DNA of 64,000 nt from Limobrevibacterium gyesilva (GTDB lineage Bacteria; Pseudomonadota; Alphaproteobacteria; Acetobacterales; Acetobacteraceae). Position numbers and translations under genes: made by a program. Every line of letters starts with the position of its first letter. The stretch's first letter is position 1. Positions 1-8,256 of the stretch are shown here, piece by piece. The notes beneath the pieces were generated by a model. The model was not told the DNA's origin, searched no databases, and worked only from the letters and a program-made list of their open reading frames with translations. The stretch covers positions 25,687 to 89,686 of the forward strand of contig NZ_JAPDNT010000015.1 in the NCBI RefSeq assembly GCF_025989185.1. Direction: 5' to 3'.

Positions 1-443
1 GCCATGGCCAGCACCGAGAAGGTGATGGCGGGATAGCGGCGGCTGAAATCGTCCAGCACGCGCGGCAGGAAATCGACGAGCAGGCTGTCGAGGGCGACGA
101 TGCGGACATGACCGCTGCGGATGCCGCGCAGGCCGTCGATTTCGCCGAGCAGGCGGTCGTAGTCGGAGAGCGTGTCGCCGATATGGCGCAGCATCACCTC
201 GCCGGCGGGCGTGGGGCGCATGCCGTCGGGCAGGCGGTCGAACAGCTTGACGCCAAGATCCTGCTCGACCTTCAGCAACTGGCGGTTGACCGCGGAGGGT
301 GCGACGTTGAGCGCCTGCGCGGCCTTGCGGACCGAGCCGCGCAGGGCGATCTGCTTGAGGTAGCGCAGTGCGGCCGCGTGCAGGTTGGGGTGGCGCGCGG
401 CCTCGCCCGCAAAAGCCGGCGGGGCAGGGCGCCGGCCGGGCAC
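1..443 (-). CDS. LysR-family transcriptional regulator (N-terminal part)
   Basis: The visible part is the N-terminal DNA-binding half of a LysR-type regulator; the gene runs off the left edge. Reading the minus strand gives a winged helix-turn-helix with the typical run KAAQALNVAPSAVNRQL, followed by KLFDRLPDGMRPTPAGE, the usual end of the HTH domain, and then the start of the effector domain. The start is probably the GTG at 443, two bases after the ferredoxin stop; no in-frame ATG lies nearby. LysR genes usually control neighbouring operons, so the upstream catabolic/transport operon is a reasonable target. That link is inferred from position only. Confidence 0.85.
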   Translation of the reverse strand, partial: MPGRRPAPPAFAGEAARHPNLHAAALRYLKQIALRGSVRKAAQALNVAPSAVNRQLLKVEQDLGVKLFDRLPDGMRPTPAGEVMLRHIGDTLSDYDRLLGEIDGLRGIRSGHVRIVALDSLLVDFLPRVLDDFSRRYPAITFSVLAM

Positions 444-445
444 GG

Positions 446-772
446 TCAGCCGCGCCTGTGGGCCACGACCGCAGGGTGGTCCTGGGTGGTCGTGTACTGC
501 GGCGAGGCGCCGCCTGGCGCGCCCCAGCCGGTGACGGAGGGGCCGAAGAACTCGGCGTTGATGGCGATGAATTGCTTCAGGTCGGGCGGCACCAGCTGGT
601 CGTCGTGGATCGCATCGACCGGGCAGAACGAGACGCACACGCCACAATCGATGCATTCGTCGGGGTGGATGTAGAGCATCCGCCCGCCGACATAGATGCA
701 GTCCACCGGGCAGGCATGCACGCAGGCGCCGTCCTTGACGTCGATGCAGGCGCTGGTGATGACATGGGTCAT
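446..772 (-). CDS. 7Fe-type ferredoxin, FdxA-like
   Basis: Small electron carrier of 108 residues. It has the cysteine pattern of bacterial [3Fe-4S][4Fe-4S] ferredoxins: C9, C17, C21 and C25 around DGACVHACPVDC, then C40, C43, C46 and C50 around CIDCGVCVSFCP. The cysteine found two residues after the first one in 8Fe proteins is absent, which favours one 3Fe and one 4Fe cluster. The ATG shares one base with the stop of the enoyl-CoA hydratase (TGATG), so it is translationally coupled. A likely partner is the FAD oxidoreductase encoded in the same operon; this is inference. Confidence 0.9.
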   Translation of the reverse strand: MTHVITSACIDVKDGACVHACPVDCIYVGGRMLYIHPDECIDCGVCVSFCPVDAIHDDQLVPPDLKQFIAINAEFFGPSVTGWGAPGGASPQYTTTQDHPAVVAHRRG

Positions 773-1545
773 CAGCTTCCCGTCCAGACCGGCGCGCGCT
801 TCTCGCGGAACGCCGCGACGCCTTCCTCGCCGTCGCGCGAATCGAGGCAGGCCATCACCGCCGGCAGGCGCTGCGTCTGCGCTTCCTGCGCCGTGAGGTG
901 CGCGGTCCGGCGCACCGACTGCTTGATCGCGCGCAACGACAGCGGCGCGCAGGCCAGAACCTCGGCGAGCCAGCGGTCCACCGCCGCATCGAGCCCGGCG
1001 CGCGGGATCACTTCGTTCACCAGGCCCATCGCTTGCGCCTCGGCGGCGCGCAGGCGGCGGCCGGTCAGCAGCATGCCCATGGCCTGGCGGAACGCCACCT
1101 GACGCTGCAGCAGCACCATGCCGCCATCCAGCGGAAGGCGGCCCACGCGCGGCTCCGGCAGCCCGAAGCTGGCTTCCTCGGCGGCGACGACGATGTCGCA
1201 GCCGAGCATCATCTCGAACCCGCCGCCCAGGGCGTGGCCGTTGACGCGGGCGATGACCGGGATATCCAGCGTGCTGCGCAGCGAGATGCCGCCGAAGCCG
1301 TTGGGGTTGCCGCCGGCCCAGTATTCCAGGCCGGATTTCGAGACATTCTTCATGTCCGCGCCGACGCAGAAGGCGCGCTCGCCGGCGCCGGTCAGAACCA
1401 CGGCGCGAATGTCGGCATCCGTTTCCAGCTTGCGCCAGATCGCCTCCAGCGCGGTGTCGGTCGCGGCATCGACCGCGTTCAGCACCTCGGGCCGGTCGAT
1501 GGTGACGCGGGCGACGTGGCCGTCGATCTCCAGGCGCACGCTCAT
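772..1545 (-). CDS. enoyl-CoA hydratase/isomerase family protein
   Basis: Crotonase-fold enzyme of 257 residues, the usual length for the family. The oxyanion-hole segment GERAFCVGADMK and the segment LGGGFEMMLGCDI are present. The second acidic catalytic position is kept in FGLPEPRVGRLPLDGG. Such enzymes hydrate, isomerise or hydrolyse acyl-CoA thioesters. The start overlaps the CoA-transferase stop by four bases (ATGA), and the stop overlaps the ferredoxin start. The operon suggests that an acid is activated by the CoA-transferase and then processed here. The substrate cannot be read from the sequence. Confidence 0.9.
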   Translation of the reverse strand: MSVRLEIDGHVARVTIDRPEVLNAVDAATDTALEAIWRKLETDADIRAVVLTGAGERAFCVGADMKNVSKSGLEYWAGGNPNGFGGISLRSTLDIPVIARVNGHALGGGFEMMLGCDIVVAAEEASFGLPEPRVGRLPLDGGMVLLQRQVAFRQAMGMLLTGRRLRAAEAQAMGLVNEVIPRAGLDAAVDRWLAEVLACAPLSLRAIKQSVRRTAHLTAQEAQTQRLPAVMACLDSRDGEEGVAAFREKRAPVWTGS

Positions 1546-2717
1546 GCCAGCACGCCTTCGGCCTTCAGGGCGGCGATGGCGGTGCCGTCGAAGCCGTGTT
1601 CCCTGAGGATGTCCTCGCCGTCTCCGCCCAGTTGCGGCGGCACATGGCGCAGCGCGAAGCCGTCGTCGGACATGTGCACGGGCGAGCCCACCATGCCGAT
1701 CGTCTCGCCGGCCTCGGCGCGCAGCACCATGCCGTTGATGGCCGTCTGCGGATCGTCCAGCGCCTCACCGAGCTTGCGCACCGGGGCGCACAGCAGGTCC
1801 AGCGCCTCCAGCGCCGCGATCCACCGCGCGGTGGTGCCGGTGGCGACGCGGGCGCGCAGGATGGCGTGCAGCGCCTCCCGGTTCGCCACGCTGTGCTCGA
1901 ACGAGCTGAAGCGGGGGTCCTGCGTGAGATCCTCCAGGCCGAGGGCCGTGCAGATGTCGCGCAGCGGATTGGCCTTGAACGCGCCGACGATGACCACGGC
2001 GCCGTCGGTCGTGTCGAACACCCCGGAGTAGGGCATCGCGCCCCAGCTGAAGTCGCGGTCGCGCATCAGCCACATCGAGGCTTCCTGTGTCTGCATCGCC
2101 AGCATGCTGTCGTACAGCGACACCGACACGATCTGGCCGCGCCCGCTCTGCTGGCGCTGCATCAGTGCCAGCAGGATTCCCTGCACCAGGTGCATGCCAG
2201 CGGCGTAGTCGGCCAGGGCGGTCGGATAGATCAGCGTCGGCTCCGAGGGATCGCATTTGCGCGCCATCACGCCGGTGATCGCCTGCGCCAGGATGTCCTG
2301 CCCGCCCTTGTGCGCATACGGCCCTTCGGTGCCGTAGCCGGTGCCGACAGCGTAGATGATGCGCGGATTGATCGCCGACAGCGCCTCGTAGCCCACGCCC
2401 ATCCGCTCCATCACGCCGGGGCGGAAGTTGTTCACCACCACGTCGGCCGTGGCGACGAGCTTGTGGACGATCGCGAGGCCCGCCTTCGCCTTGAGGTCGA
2501 GCGCGATGCTGCGCTTGTTGCGGTTCAGGCTGCAGAACACCGGGTTCTGCAGGCCGGCGGGGTCGGGGATGGCGGAGCGCGACAGGTCGCCGGCGCCGGC
2601 GCGTTCGATCTTGATGACGTCGGCGCCGTAGTCGCCGAGCACCTGGGTGCAGCAAGGGCCAAGCATCACCTGGGTGAAGTCGATGACCTTGATGCCGGCG
2701 AGCGGCTGGCGGCTCAT
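1542..2717 (-). CDS. CaiB/BaiF family (class III) CoA-transferase
   Basis: CoA-transferase of 391 residues starting MSRQPLAGIKVIDFTQVMLG, the canonical N-terminus of the family. The catalytic aspartate that forms the acyl anhydride is D141 in KGGQDILAQAITG. The start at 2717 was chosen because its ATG overlaps the stop of the upstream FAD oxidoreductase (ATGA at 2714-2717); a longer open frame upstream is only antisense to conserved coding sequence of that oxidoreductase. It transfers CoA between organic acids and probably activates the substrate brought in by the operon's ABC importer. Substrate unknown. Confidence 0.92.
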   Translation of the reverse strand: MSRQPLAGIKVIDFTQVMLGPCCTQVLGDYGADVIKIERAGAGDLSRSAIPDPAGLQNPVFCSLNRNKRSIALDLKAKAGLAIVHKLVATADVVVNNFRPGVMERMGVGYEALSAINPRIIYAVGTGYGTEGPYAHKGGQDILAQAITGVMARKCDPSEPTLIYPTALADYAAGMHLVQGILLALMQRQQSGRGQIVSVSLYDSMLAMQTQEASMWLMRDRDFSWGAMPYSGVFDTTDGAVVIVGAFKANPLRDICTALGLEDLTQDPRFSSFEHSVANREALHAILRARVATGTTARWIAALEALDLLCAPVRKLGEALDDPQTAINGMVLRAEAGETIGMVGSPVHMSDDGFALRHVPPQLGGDGEDILREHGFDGTAIAALKAEGVLA

Positions 2718-4075
2718 GCCTGCAGCTCCGCGACGCGGGCATTGGCCGAGGGCCGGTCGCCAGGGTCGGCTCCCTGGTCGCGCAGCCGCTTCTGCAAGGC
2801 CGCGACATCGACCTGCTTCACCGACACGCCGGCCTGCAGCGCCATCGCGGCGGCCAGGCCGGCGGCCTCGCCCATGGCCATGCAGGGCGGGATCTCGCGC
2901 GACATCTTCTGCGCCGCCGAGGTGGCGGAGTAGTGGCGGCCCGCCACCAGCAGCCCGTCCACGGCCTTCGGCAGCAGCGCGCGATACGGCGTGTAGTAGT
3001 CGCGGCCGCGGGCGATGCTGTCGGGGAAATGCAGCCGGTTGATCACGTCTTCCTTGGTCACGATGTATTCGCCCTCCAGCAGGCGGGTCTGGCGGATGCC
3101 GGTCTGCGGCGCGACATCCACGACAAAGCAGTTCTCGAAGCCCGGCAGATTCGCGCGGACATGGTCCACCAGGGCATGGATGCGCCGGCGGCCCTCGAAC
3201 TCGGCGGCGGTGAGGTCCTCGACCTTGAGGCCGTCGAGCCCGGTCATGTGCGGGCAGTTGCACCAGACGATGCCGGGCAGCGGCGTCTTCAGCCACCAGT
3301 AGTCCCAGGAGCCGCCGATGATGCGCTTGGCCTCGCGGTCGATCGCGTGGAAGCGCTCGGGCGCCTCGAACTGGAAGCGCTCGGCCGCGTCGGTGTCCAC
3401 GCCGCCCAGGCGGAAGACGGTGGTGACCATGTAGGCGCCGTGGATGAACGGCGCGCCGGCGCTGGCGGCGACGTCGAGGTCGCCGGTGGCGTCGATCACC
3501 ACGCTGCCCATGATCGCCTGCCGCCCGGCCTTGGTCTCGACGACGACGCCGGTGGCGCGGCCGTCCTCGGTGACGGTGTGGGAGAACCAGCTGTGCAGGC
3601 GCAGCTCGATGCCGGCTTCCTGCACCATGGCATCGCTGGCGCGCTTCCAGCCGTCCGGGTCGAAGGCCACGGAGTAGCAGATGGGGTGCGGCTTGGTGTG
3701 GGTGTTGAAGTCGAACAGGCCCCAGCGCGACCATTTGCGGTACATGGCCGGATCGTGCCCGCGCTCCGCCTCGGGCGGATACACGGCCAGGCCGTAGCGG
3801 CCCATGCGCTCGACCAGCTCGGCGCAGATGCCGCGCACGGTGATCTCCGCGCCGTTGCACATGTCGTCGAGCACCAGGACCATGCCGCCGGAGGCGAGGC
3901 CGCCGAGATAGGGATAGCGCTCGACCAGCGTGACCGAGGCGCCGGCGCGGGCCGCGGACACGGCGGCGCTGAAGCCGGCCGGCCCGCCACCGACCACGAC
4001 GACATCGGCGCGCGAAACCACCGGCACGGAGCGGGCCGGCTCCGCCTGCAGACGGGTTGGGTCGGACATTGTCAT
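2714..4075 (-). CDS. FAD-dependent oxidoreductase (PF12831-type)
   Basis: Flavoprotein of 453 residues with an N-terminal dinucleotide-binding motif VVVGGGPAGFSAA (about residues 26-38) and the downstream patterns SVVIDATGDLDVAASAGAPF and LLVAGRHYSATSAAQ. These are typical of the FAD_oxidored family, which includes HdrA-like and other flavin dehydrogenases. The ATG is preceded by AAGGAG. No iron-sulphur cysteine motif is visible in this chain, so the ferredoxin two genes further on could be its electron partner (inference). It lies between the ABC permease and the CoA-transferase in one operon. The reaction is not assignable from sequence alone. Confidence 0.85.
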   Translation of the reverse strand: MTMSDPTRLQAEPARSVPVVSRADVVVVGGGPAGFSAAVSAARAGASVTLVERYPYLGGLASGGMVLVLDDMCNGAEITVRGICAELVERMGRYGLAVYPPEAERGHDPAMYRKWSRWGLFDFNTHTKPHPICYSVAFDPDGWKRASDAMVQEAGIELRLHSWFSHTVTEDGRATGVVVETKAGRQAIMGSVVIDATGDLDVAASAGAPFIHGAYMVTTVFRLGGVDTDAAERFQFEAPERFHAIDREAKRIIGGSWDYWWLKTPLPGIVWCNCPHMTGLDGLKVEDLTAAEFEGRRRIHALVDHVRANLPGFENCFVVDVAPQTGIRQTRLLEGEYIVTKEDVINRLHFPDSIARGRDYYTPYRALLPKAVDGLLVAGRHYSATSAAQKMSREIPPCMAMGEAAGLAAAMALQAGVSVKQVDVAALQKRLRDQGADPGDRPSANARVAELQA

Positions 4076-4103
4076 GGCTCCTTTGCCGCCGCGGACGGCG
4101 ATG

Positions 4104-4946
4104 TCAGGGGGCGCCCTCCGGCTGCCAGCGCACGACGAAGCGCTCGATCAGCCGGATGGTCAGGAAGAACAGGATGGAGAAGAAGGACCCGCACAGCACG
4201 GTGGCGTAGAGCAGCGCAGAGTCGAAATTGTAGGTGGCCTGGATGATCAGCGCGCCGATGCCTTCCTGCGACCCGATCCACTCGCCGACGATGGCACCGA
4301 CGACCGCGGTGCTGGCGGCGATCTTGAGCGCCGAGAACAGGAAGGGCAGGGAGGTCTGCAGCCGCAGCTTCATGAACACTTCCCATTTGGTGGCGGACAG
4401 CACGTGCATCAGCTCCATCGCCTGCGGGTTCACCGCCTCCAGGCCGCGCACCATGTTCACCAGCGTGGGGAAGAATACGATGATCCCGGCGATGGCGATC
4501 TTGGGCGAGAGCCCGTTGCCCATCAGCAGCACCAGGATCGGCGCCTTGGCCACCACCGGGATCGAGTTGATCAGCACGGCGATCGGAAAGAACGCCTCGT
4601 CCACCGCCTTGCGGTGGACGAACACGGTGGCCAGCGTGATGGCGGCGAAGTTGCCGAGCAGGAAGCCGCAGACCGCCTCGATGGCGGTGGGCCACAGGTT
4701 CTGCATCAGCATGCCGAACTTCTGGTAGAAGGTGATCGCGACCACCTCGGGCGAGGGAGCGATGAACGGGCGCACCTGGAAGACGGCGACCAGGGCCCAC
4801 CAGACGAACAGCAGGGCCGCGCCGCCGAACAGCGGCATGATGCGGCGGCGCCAGCGCAGGCGCTGCTGCGCGGCCAGCCAGGCGGCGTCCATGGCGTCGG
4901 CGGTTGCCGCCGCGGAGGTGGCGGGCATGGTTGCCTGCAGGCTCAT
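4104..4946 (-). CDS. ABC transporter permease, SsuC/TauC type
   Basis: Inner-membrane permease of 280 residues from the nitrate/sulfonate/taurine (NitT/TauT) class. About six hydrophobic segments are visible. The EAA loop that docks the ATPase appears around ATKWEVFMKLRLQTSLPFL, with the family pattern AIVGEWIGSQEGIG near the C-terminus. The start codon shares one base with the stop of the ATPase gene. It works with the adjacent ATPase and binding protein to import a small organic solute. The ligand is unknown; the neighbouring CoA-transferase suggests a carboxylic acid. Confidence 0.92.
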   Translation of the reverse strand: MSLQATMPATSAAATADAMDAAWLAAQQRLRWRRRIMPLFGGAALLFVWWALVAVFQVRPFIAPSPEVVAITFYQKFGMLMQNLWPTAIEAVCGFLLGNFAAITLATVFVHRKAVDEAFFPIAVLINSIPVVAKAPILVLLMGNGLSPKIAIAGIIVFFPTLVNMVRGLEAVNPQAMELMHVLSATKWEVFMKLRLQTSLPFLFSALKIAASTAVVGAIVGEWIGSQEGIGALIIQATYNFDSALLYATVLCGSFFSILFFLTIRLIERFVVRWQPEGAP

Positions 4947-5767
4947 CAGCAGGTCTCCAGCAGCGCGCGCAGCCGCGCGGCGAGGGCCACGAATTCGGGC
5001 GACTCGCGCACCGCGAGCCGCCGCGGCTCCGGCAGCGACACCGCCACCAGCTCGCGCACGCGCCCTGGGCGGGCGGCCAGCATCAGCACCTTCTGGCCGA
5101 GAAAGGCGGCCTCGTAGATGCTGTGGGTGACGAAGATGATGGTGGTGCCCGTCTCCGCCCAGATCCGCAGCAGCTCCTCGTTGAGCCGGTCGCGGGTGAT
5201 CTCGTCCAGCGCGCCGAACGGCTCGTCCATCAGCAGGAGTCTGGGGCCGCCGAGCAGGGCGCGGGCGATGGCGACGCGCTGGCGCATGCCGCCGGAGAGC
5301 TCATGCGGGAGCGCCTTCTCCCAGCCGGACAGGCCGACGAGATCGAGCAGGTCCTGCGGGCGCATCGCGCCGGCCGGCAGCTCGCGCCGCCCGCCCACTT
5401 CCAGCGGCAGGCGCACATTGTCGATTGCGTTGCGCCAGGGCAGCAGGGAGGCGTCCTGGAAGACGAAGCCGATGTCGCGGTTCTGCCGCGCCTGCGCCGG
5501 CGTGCGGCCCAGCACGCTGACGCTGCCGGCGCTCGGCTGCACGATGTCGGCGACGACGCGCAGCAGGGTGGACTTGCCGCAGCCGGAGGGGCCGAGCAGC
5601 GTGAGGAAGCTGCCGGACTCCAGCGACAGCGAAACCCCCTCCAGCGCGGTCACCGCCCGCCGCTCGCTCATGAACCGCACAGTCACGTCGCGGCAGTCCA
5701 GCGCCAGCGGCGCAGCGGTCACGCCGCCGGGGGGCGCGTCCTGCGCCATGTCCAGGGCCGCGGCCAC
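4946..5767 (-). CDS. ABC transporter ATP-binding protein, SsuB/TauB type
   Basis: ATPase of 273 residues for the adjacent permease. Walker A is [11 protein letters not shown], the signature is LSGGMRQRVAIARAL, and Walker B is LLLMDEPFGALDE, followed by the H-loop in FVTHSIYEA. The longest frame begins with a GTG directly after the stop of the binding-protein gene. An ATG six codons later (MAQDAPPG) is an equally possible start. Gene order binding protein, ATPase, permease is typical of nitrate/sulfonate/taurine-class importers. Confidence 0.93.
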   Translation of the reverse strand: MAAALDMAQDAPPGGVTAAPLALDCRDVTVRFMSERRAVTALEGVSLSLESGSFLTLLGPSGCGKSTLLRVVADIVQPSAGSVSVLGRTPAQARQNRDIGFVFQDASLLPWRNAIDNVRLPLEVGGRRELPAGAMRPQDLLDLVGLSGWEKALPHELSGGMRQRVAIARALLGGPRLLLMDEPFGALDEITRDRLNEELLRIWAETGTTIIFVTHSIYEAAFLGQKVLMLAARPGRVRELVAVSLPEPRRLAVRESPEFVALAARLRALLETC

Positions 5768-6805
5768 TCAGCCGATCCGCGGCCGCACGTCTGCCGTTGC
5801 GTTGAGGATGTCCAGCGTCATCACCTCGTCCACCTTGGGAGTGCGCTTGGCGAACTGGCCGAGTTGGCTGTAGAGCGCGATCTGGTCCTGCCAGATCGCC
5901 GGGTCCATGGCGCCGTAGCCGTTCGCCATGGTGTTGGCGTTGAAGCAATGCGCGAGCATCACATCGACCGCCTCGCGCTCGTCCTTGGCGACCAGGTTGG
6001 GGAACTGCTTGATCAGCAGTTCCACGGCCTTGTCACGGTTGGCGTAGGTGTAGGCCCAGCCCCGGCCAGCGGCGCGCAGGAAGCGCACCAGCAGGTCCTT
6101 GCGCTGGGTCAGCGTGTCCGTGGTGGCGTAATAGGGGTTGGCATAGAGCCGCACACCGGCGTCCCACAGCTTGAGGTCCACGCGGTCGGCGCCGATCACC
6201 TTGAGCGCGGTGGTGTTGGTGAGCCACCCCGTGACGACATCGACCTGGCCGGTCATCAGCGGCGTCATCTCGGAGCCGATGATGACGATCTGCACGTCCT
6301 TCTGGTCGATGTTGTTCTTGGCCAGCAGGGCGCGCAGCAGGACCGCGCCGGTGGCCTGGATGCCGACCTTCTTGCCGCGGAAATCGGCGGGGGTGCGGAC
6401 CGGGTTCTTCTTCAGGGAGAAGAACGCGTAGGGGTGCTGCTGGGCCGAGACTGCGAAGCAGCGGATCGGGATGTCCTGCGAGGCCGCCAGCATCAGCGAC
6501 GGGCTGGAGGAGACCTGGCCGAGCTCGTAGCGGCCGGAGGCGACGATGGCGATGCCGTCATTGTTCGGGCCGCCGGCCTGGATCTTGCAGTCCAGGCCTT
6601 CCTGCTCGAAGTAGCCGAGCTGCTGCGCCACGGCCTCGCCGATCTGGTTGCCGCCGCCCAGCCAGCCGAGCTGCATGTTGACCGTGGTGGTGGCCGCGGC
6701 GGCGGTGTCGGAGAACGAGATCGCCGCTCCGCCGGCAAGGGCGGCGCCGGCTTTCAATAGGACGCGGCGGCCGAATTGCGTGCGTTCGTGTCCGGTTGTC
6801 GGCAT
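5768..6805 (-). CDS. ABC transporter substrate-binding protein, NMT1/THI5-like
   Basis: Periplasmic binding protein of 345 residues with an N-terminal twin-arginine-like export signal (GRRVLLKAGAALAGG, then an Ala-rich cleavage region). Family patterns include MQLGWLGGGNQIGEAVA and YFEQEGLDC. The ATG at 6805 is preferred over an in-frame TTG at 6820 because GGGGAG sits eight bases upstream. It is the first gene of the transport/catabolic operon, with a perfect inverted repeat about 50 bases upstream. NMT1-class proteins bind pyrimidines, sulfonates, phthalate and other aromatic acids; the ligand here is not determinable. Confidence 0.9.
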   Translation of the reverse strand: MPTTGHERTQFGRRVLLKAGAALAGGAAISFSDTAAAATTTVNMQLGWLGGGNQIGEAVAQQLGYFEQEGLDCKIQAGGPNNDGIAIVASGRYELGQVSSSPSLMLAASQDIPIRCFAVSAQQHPYAFFSLKKNPVRTPADFRGKKVGIQATGAVLLRALLAKNNIDQKDVQIVIIGSEMTPLMTGQVDVVTGWLTNTTALKVIGADRVDLKLWDAGVRLYANPYYATTDTLTQRKDLLVRFLRAAGRGWAYTYANRDKAVELLIKQFPNLVAKDEREAVDVMLAHCFNANTMANGYGAMDPAIWQDQIALYSQLGQFAKRTPKVDEVMTLDILNATADVRPRIG

Positions 6806-6856
6806 CGCGCGTCTCCCCAACGGTCAGTTCAGGGACTTATGCACCGACGGGGGTGA

Positions 6857-6877
6857 CACAAAAAGAGCAATTTTGTG
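6857..6877. promoter_or_regulatory. inverted repeat, candidate operator of the importer/CoA-transferase operon
   Basis: CACAAAA and TTTTGTG form perfect 7-base arms around a 7-base spacer. The element lies 52 bases upstream of the binding-protein ATG in the only sizeable gap of the operon, and the area is much more AT-rich than its surroundings. The size suits a dimeric regulator. The LysR regulator at the operon end is one candidate, but a GntR or similar factor encoded elsewhere is equally possible. Confidence 0.5.
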
Positions 6878-6957
6878 ATCGACCTGTTGCAATTTCGGCA
6901 CCGGCCTCCATTCTGATCCGGCCGGATCGCATGCGGGACCCGCCGCGCGCCCCGGGA

Positions 6958-7743
6958 TCAGGGCGCGCGTTCGGCGACCGTGTTGCGCAGCGTGCCGATT
7001 CCGTCGATCGCGACGTCCACCGTCATTCCCGGCCGCATCGGCAGCACCCCGACCGAGGTGCCGCAGGCGATCAGGTCGCCCGGCTCCAGCGTCATCTCGC
7101 GTGAGATCAGGCTGACGATGCGTGCCGGCGGCAGGATCATGTCGGAGGCGGGATAGTTCTGCCGCTCGCGCCCGTTGAGCAGGGTGCGGATGCGCAAGGC
7201 GGACCAGTCGAGGCCGGTGGCGATGGCCGGACCGCAGGGGCCGAACGTGTCGCAGCTCTTGGCCCGCGCCCATTGCGGGAAGGCCGGATCGGCATTGAGG
7301 ATGTCGAGCGCGGTGACGTCGTTGACGCCGGTGTAGCCGAAGATGGCGGTTTCGGCCTCGGCCTGCGTGACGTTCCGGCATTGGCGCCCGATCACGATGC
7401 CCAGCTCGCCTTCGTAGGCGATCCTGCCCGCGTAACCGGCGGGCGGCGTGATCGCACCGCCAGGGGCGAGGATGCTGCCGGGCGCCTTGAGGAAGTACAG
7501 CGGCTCGGCAGGGATCGCAGCGCCGAGCTTCACGGCGAGTGCGTGGAAATTGTTCCACAACCCGATGAACTTGCCGGGACGGAGCGGTGCGAGCAGGCGG
7601 ACCGCATCCAGCTGCACCACCTCGCCTGTCGGCGACGGGGCGGCCCAGGGATCGCCCGCATGCACCGCGATCCGACCCGTGGGCGCATCCAGCATGCCCA
7701 CGTATTCGCCGTCGGCGCGCTCAAATCGGATCCATAAGGCCAT
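6958..7743 (-). CDS. fumarylacetoacetate hydrolase family protein
   Basis: FAH-fold enzyme of 261 residues. The metal-binding acidic pair is seen in YEGELGIVIG, and the conserved segments GYTGVNDVTALDI, AKSCDTFGPCGPAI and LEPGDLIACGTSVGV match the family that cleaves or decarboxylates acylpyruvates and homologous oxo-acids. The ATG is preceded by AGGAG. It lies upstream of the importer/CoA-transferase operon on the same strand but is separated from it by 150 bases that hold an operator candidate, so co-transcription is uncertain. A role in the same catabolic route is plausible, not shown. Confidence 0.88.
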   Translation of the reverse strand: MALWIRFERADGEYVGMLDAPTGRIAVHAGDPWAAPSPTGEVVQLDAVRLLAPLRPGKFIGLWNNFHALAVKLGAAIPAEPLYFLKAPGSILAPGGAITPPAGYAGRIAYEGELGIVIGRQCRNVTQAEAETAIFGYTGVNDVTALDILNADPAFPQWARAKSCDTFGPCGPAIATGLDWSALRIRTLLNGRERQNYPASDMILPPARIVSLISREMTLEPGDLIACGTSVGVLPMRPGMTVDVAIDGIGTLRNTVAERAP

Positions 7744-7901
7744 TCGGGTCGGCTCCTGTTCGATGTTGTCTGTTCGGCGGAAGGCACGGATGATGCCACA
7801 GCTCCAGCGATCTGGCCCGCGCGTGGCGCCGCGCGGGCCTGCTGGGCGTGGTCGGCCGATCCTGTTAAGCAGTGCGCCCCCCAGAGAAAAGGAACGGGAC
7901 C

Positions 7902-8171
7902 ATGACTTCCGGTGAGAAGGCGGAACCCACGACGGTGGAACTGGACACGAGCGAGGTCGCGTTGATCATCGGCGAGGAGGACGGGTCGATGTCCGTGCGC
8001 GTCGTCGCCGGCAGTGAAGTGCCCGATGACGCCTCGGAGATTCCGGCGGCGCCTGAGATCGTGCTGGCGCTGGCCATGCGCCTGCTGCGCGACCCGGGCT
8101 TTCACGACGAGGTGCTGGACTGGTACTACGAGCACCAGGACGAAATGGACGACGAGGACGACGCTGGTTGA
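7902..8171 (+). CDS. small acidic protein of unknown function
   Basis: Reads as an 89-residue protein, strongly acidic, ending in an Asp/Glu-rich tail (DEMDDEDDAG). I do not recognise a domain. The ATG at 7902 has a purine-rich site (AAAGGAACG) in front; an in-frame GTG at 7872 would add ten residues without a better ribosome site. It stands alone, diverging from the FAH-family gene and converging on the AlgX-like gene. No signal peptide or membrane segment is visible. Coding is supported by the ribosome site and codon pattern, not by a known family. Confidence 0.65.
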   Translation: MTSGEKAEPTTVELDTSEVALIIGEEDGSMSVRVVAGSEVPDDASEIPAAPEIVLALAMRLLRDPGFHDEVLDWYYEHQDEMDDEDDAG

Positions 8172-8256
8172 CCCTGCCGTCCGGGCGGGCCTGGGCGTGC
8201 CGCGCCGGCCCATGCCGGGGATCTGATCGCGCCGTTTTCGTGCCCGCGGCCCGGCA

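Noticed and set aside
4904..6760. Long plus-strand open frame opposite the NMT1-type importer genes
   Set aside because: Antisense shadow; the minus strand encodes well-conserved ATPase and binding protein.
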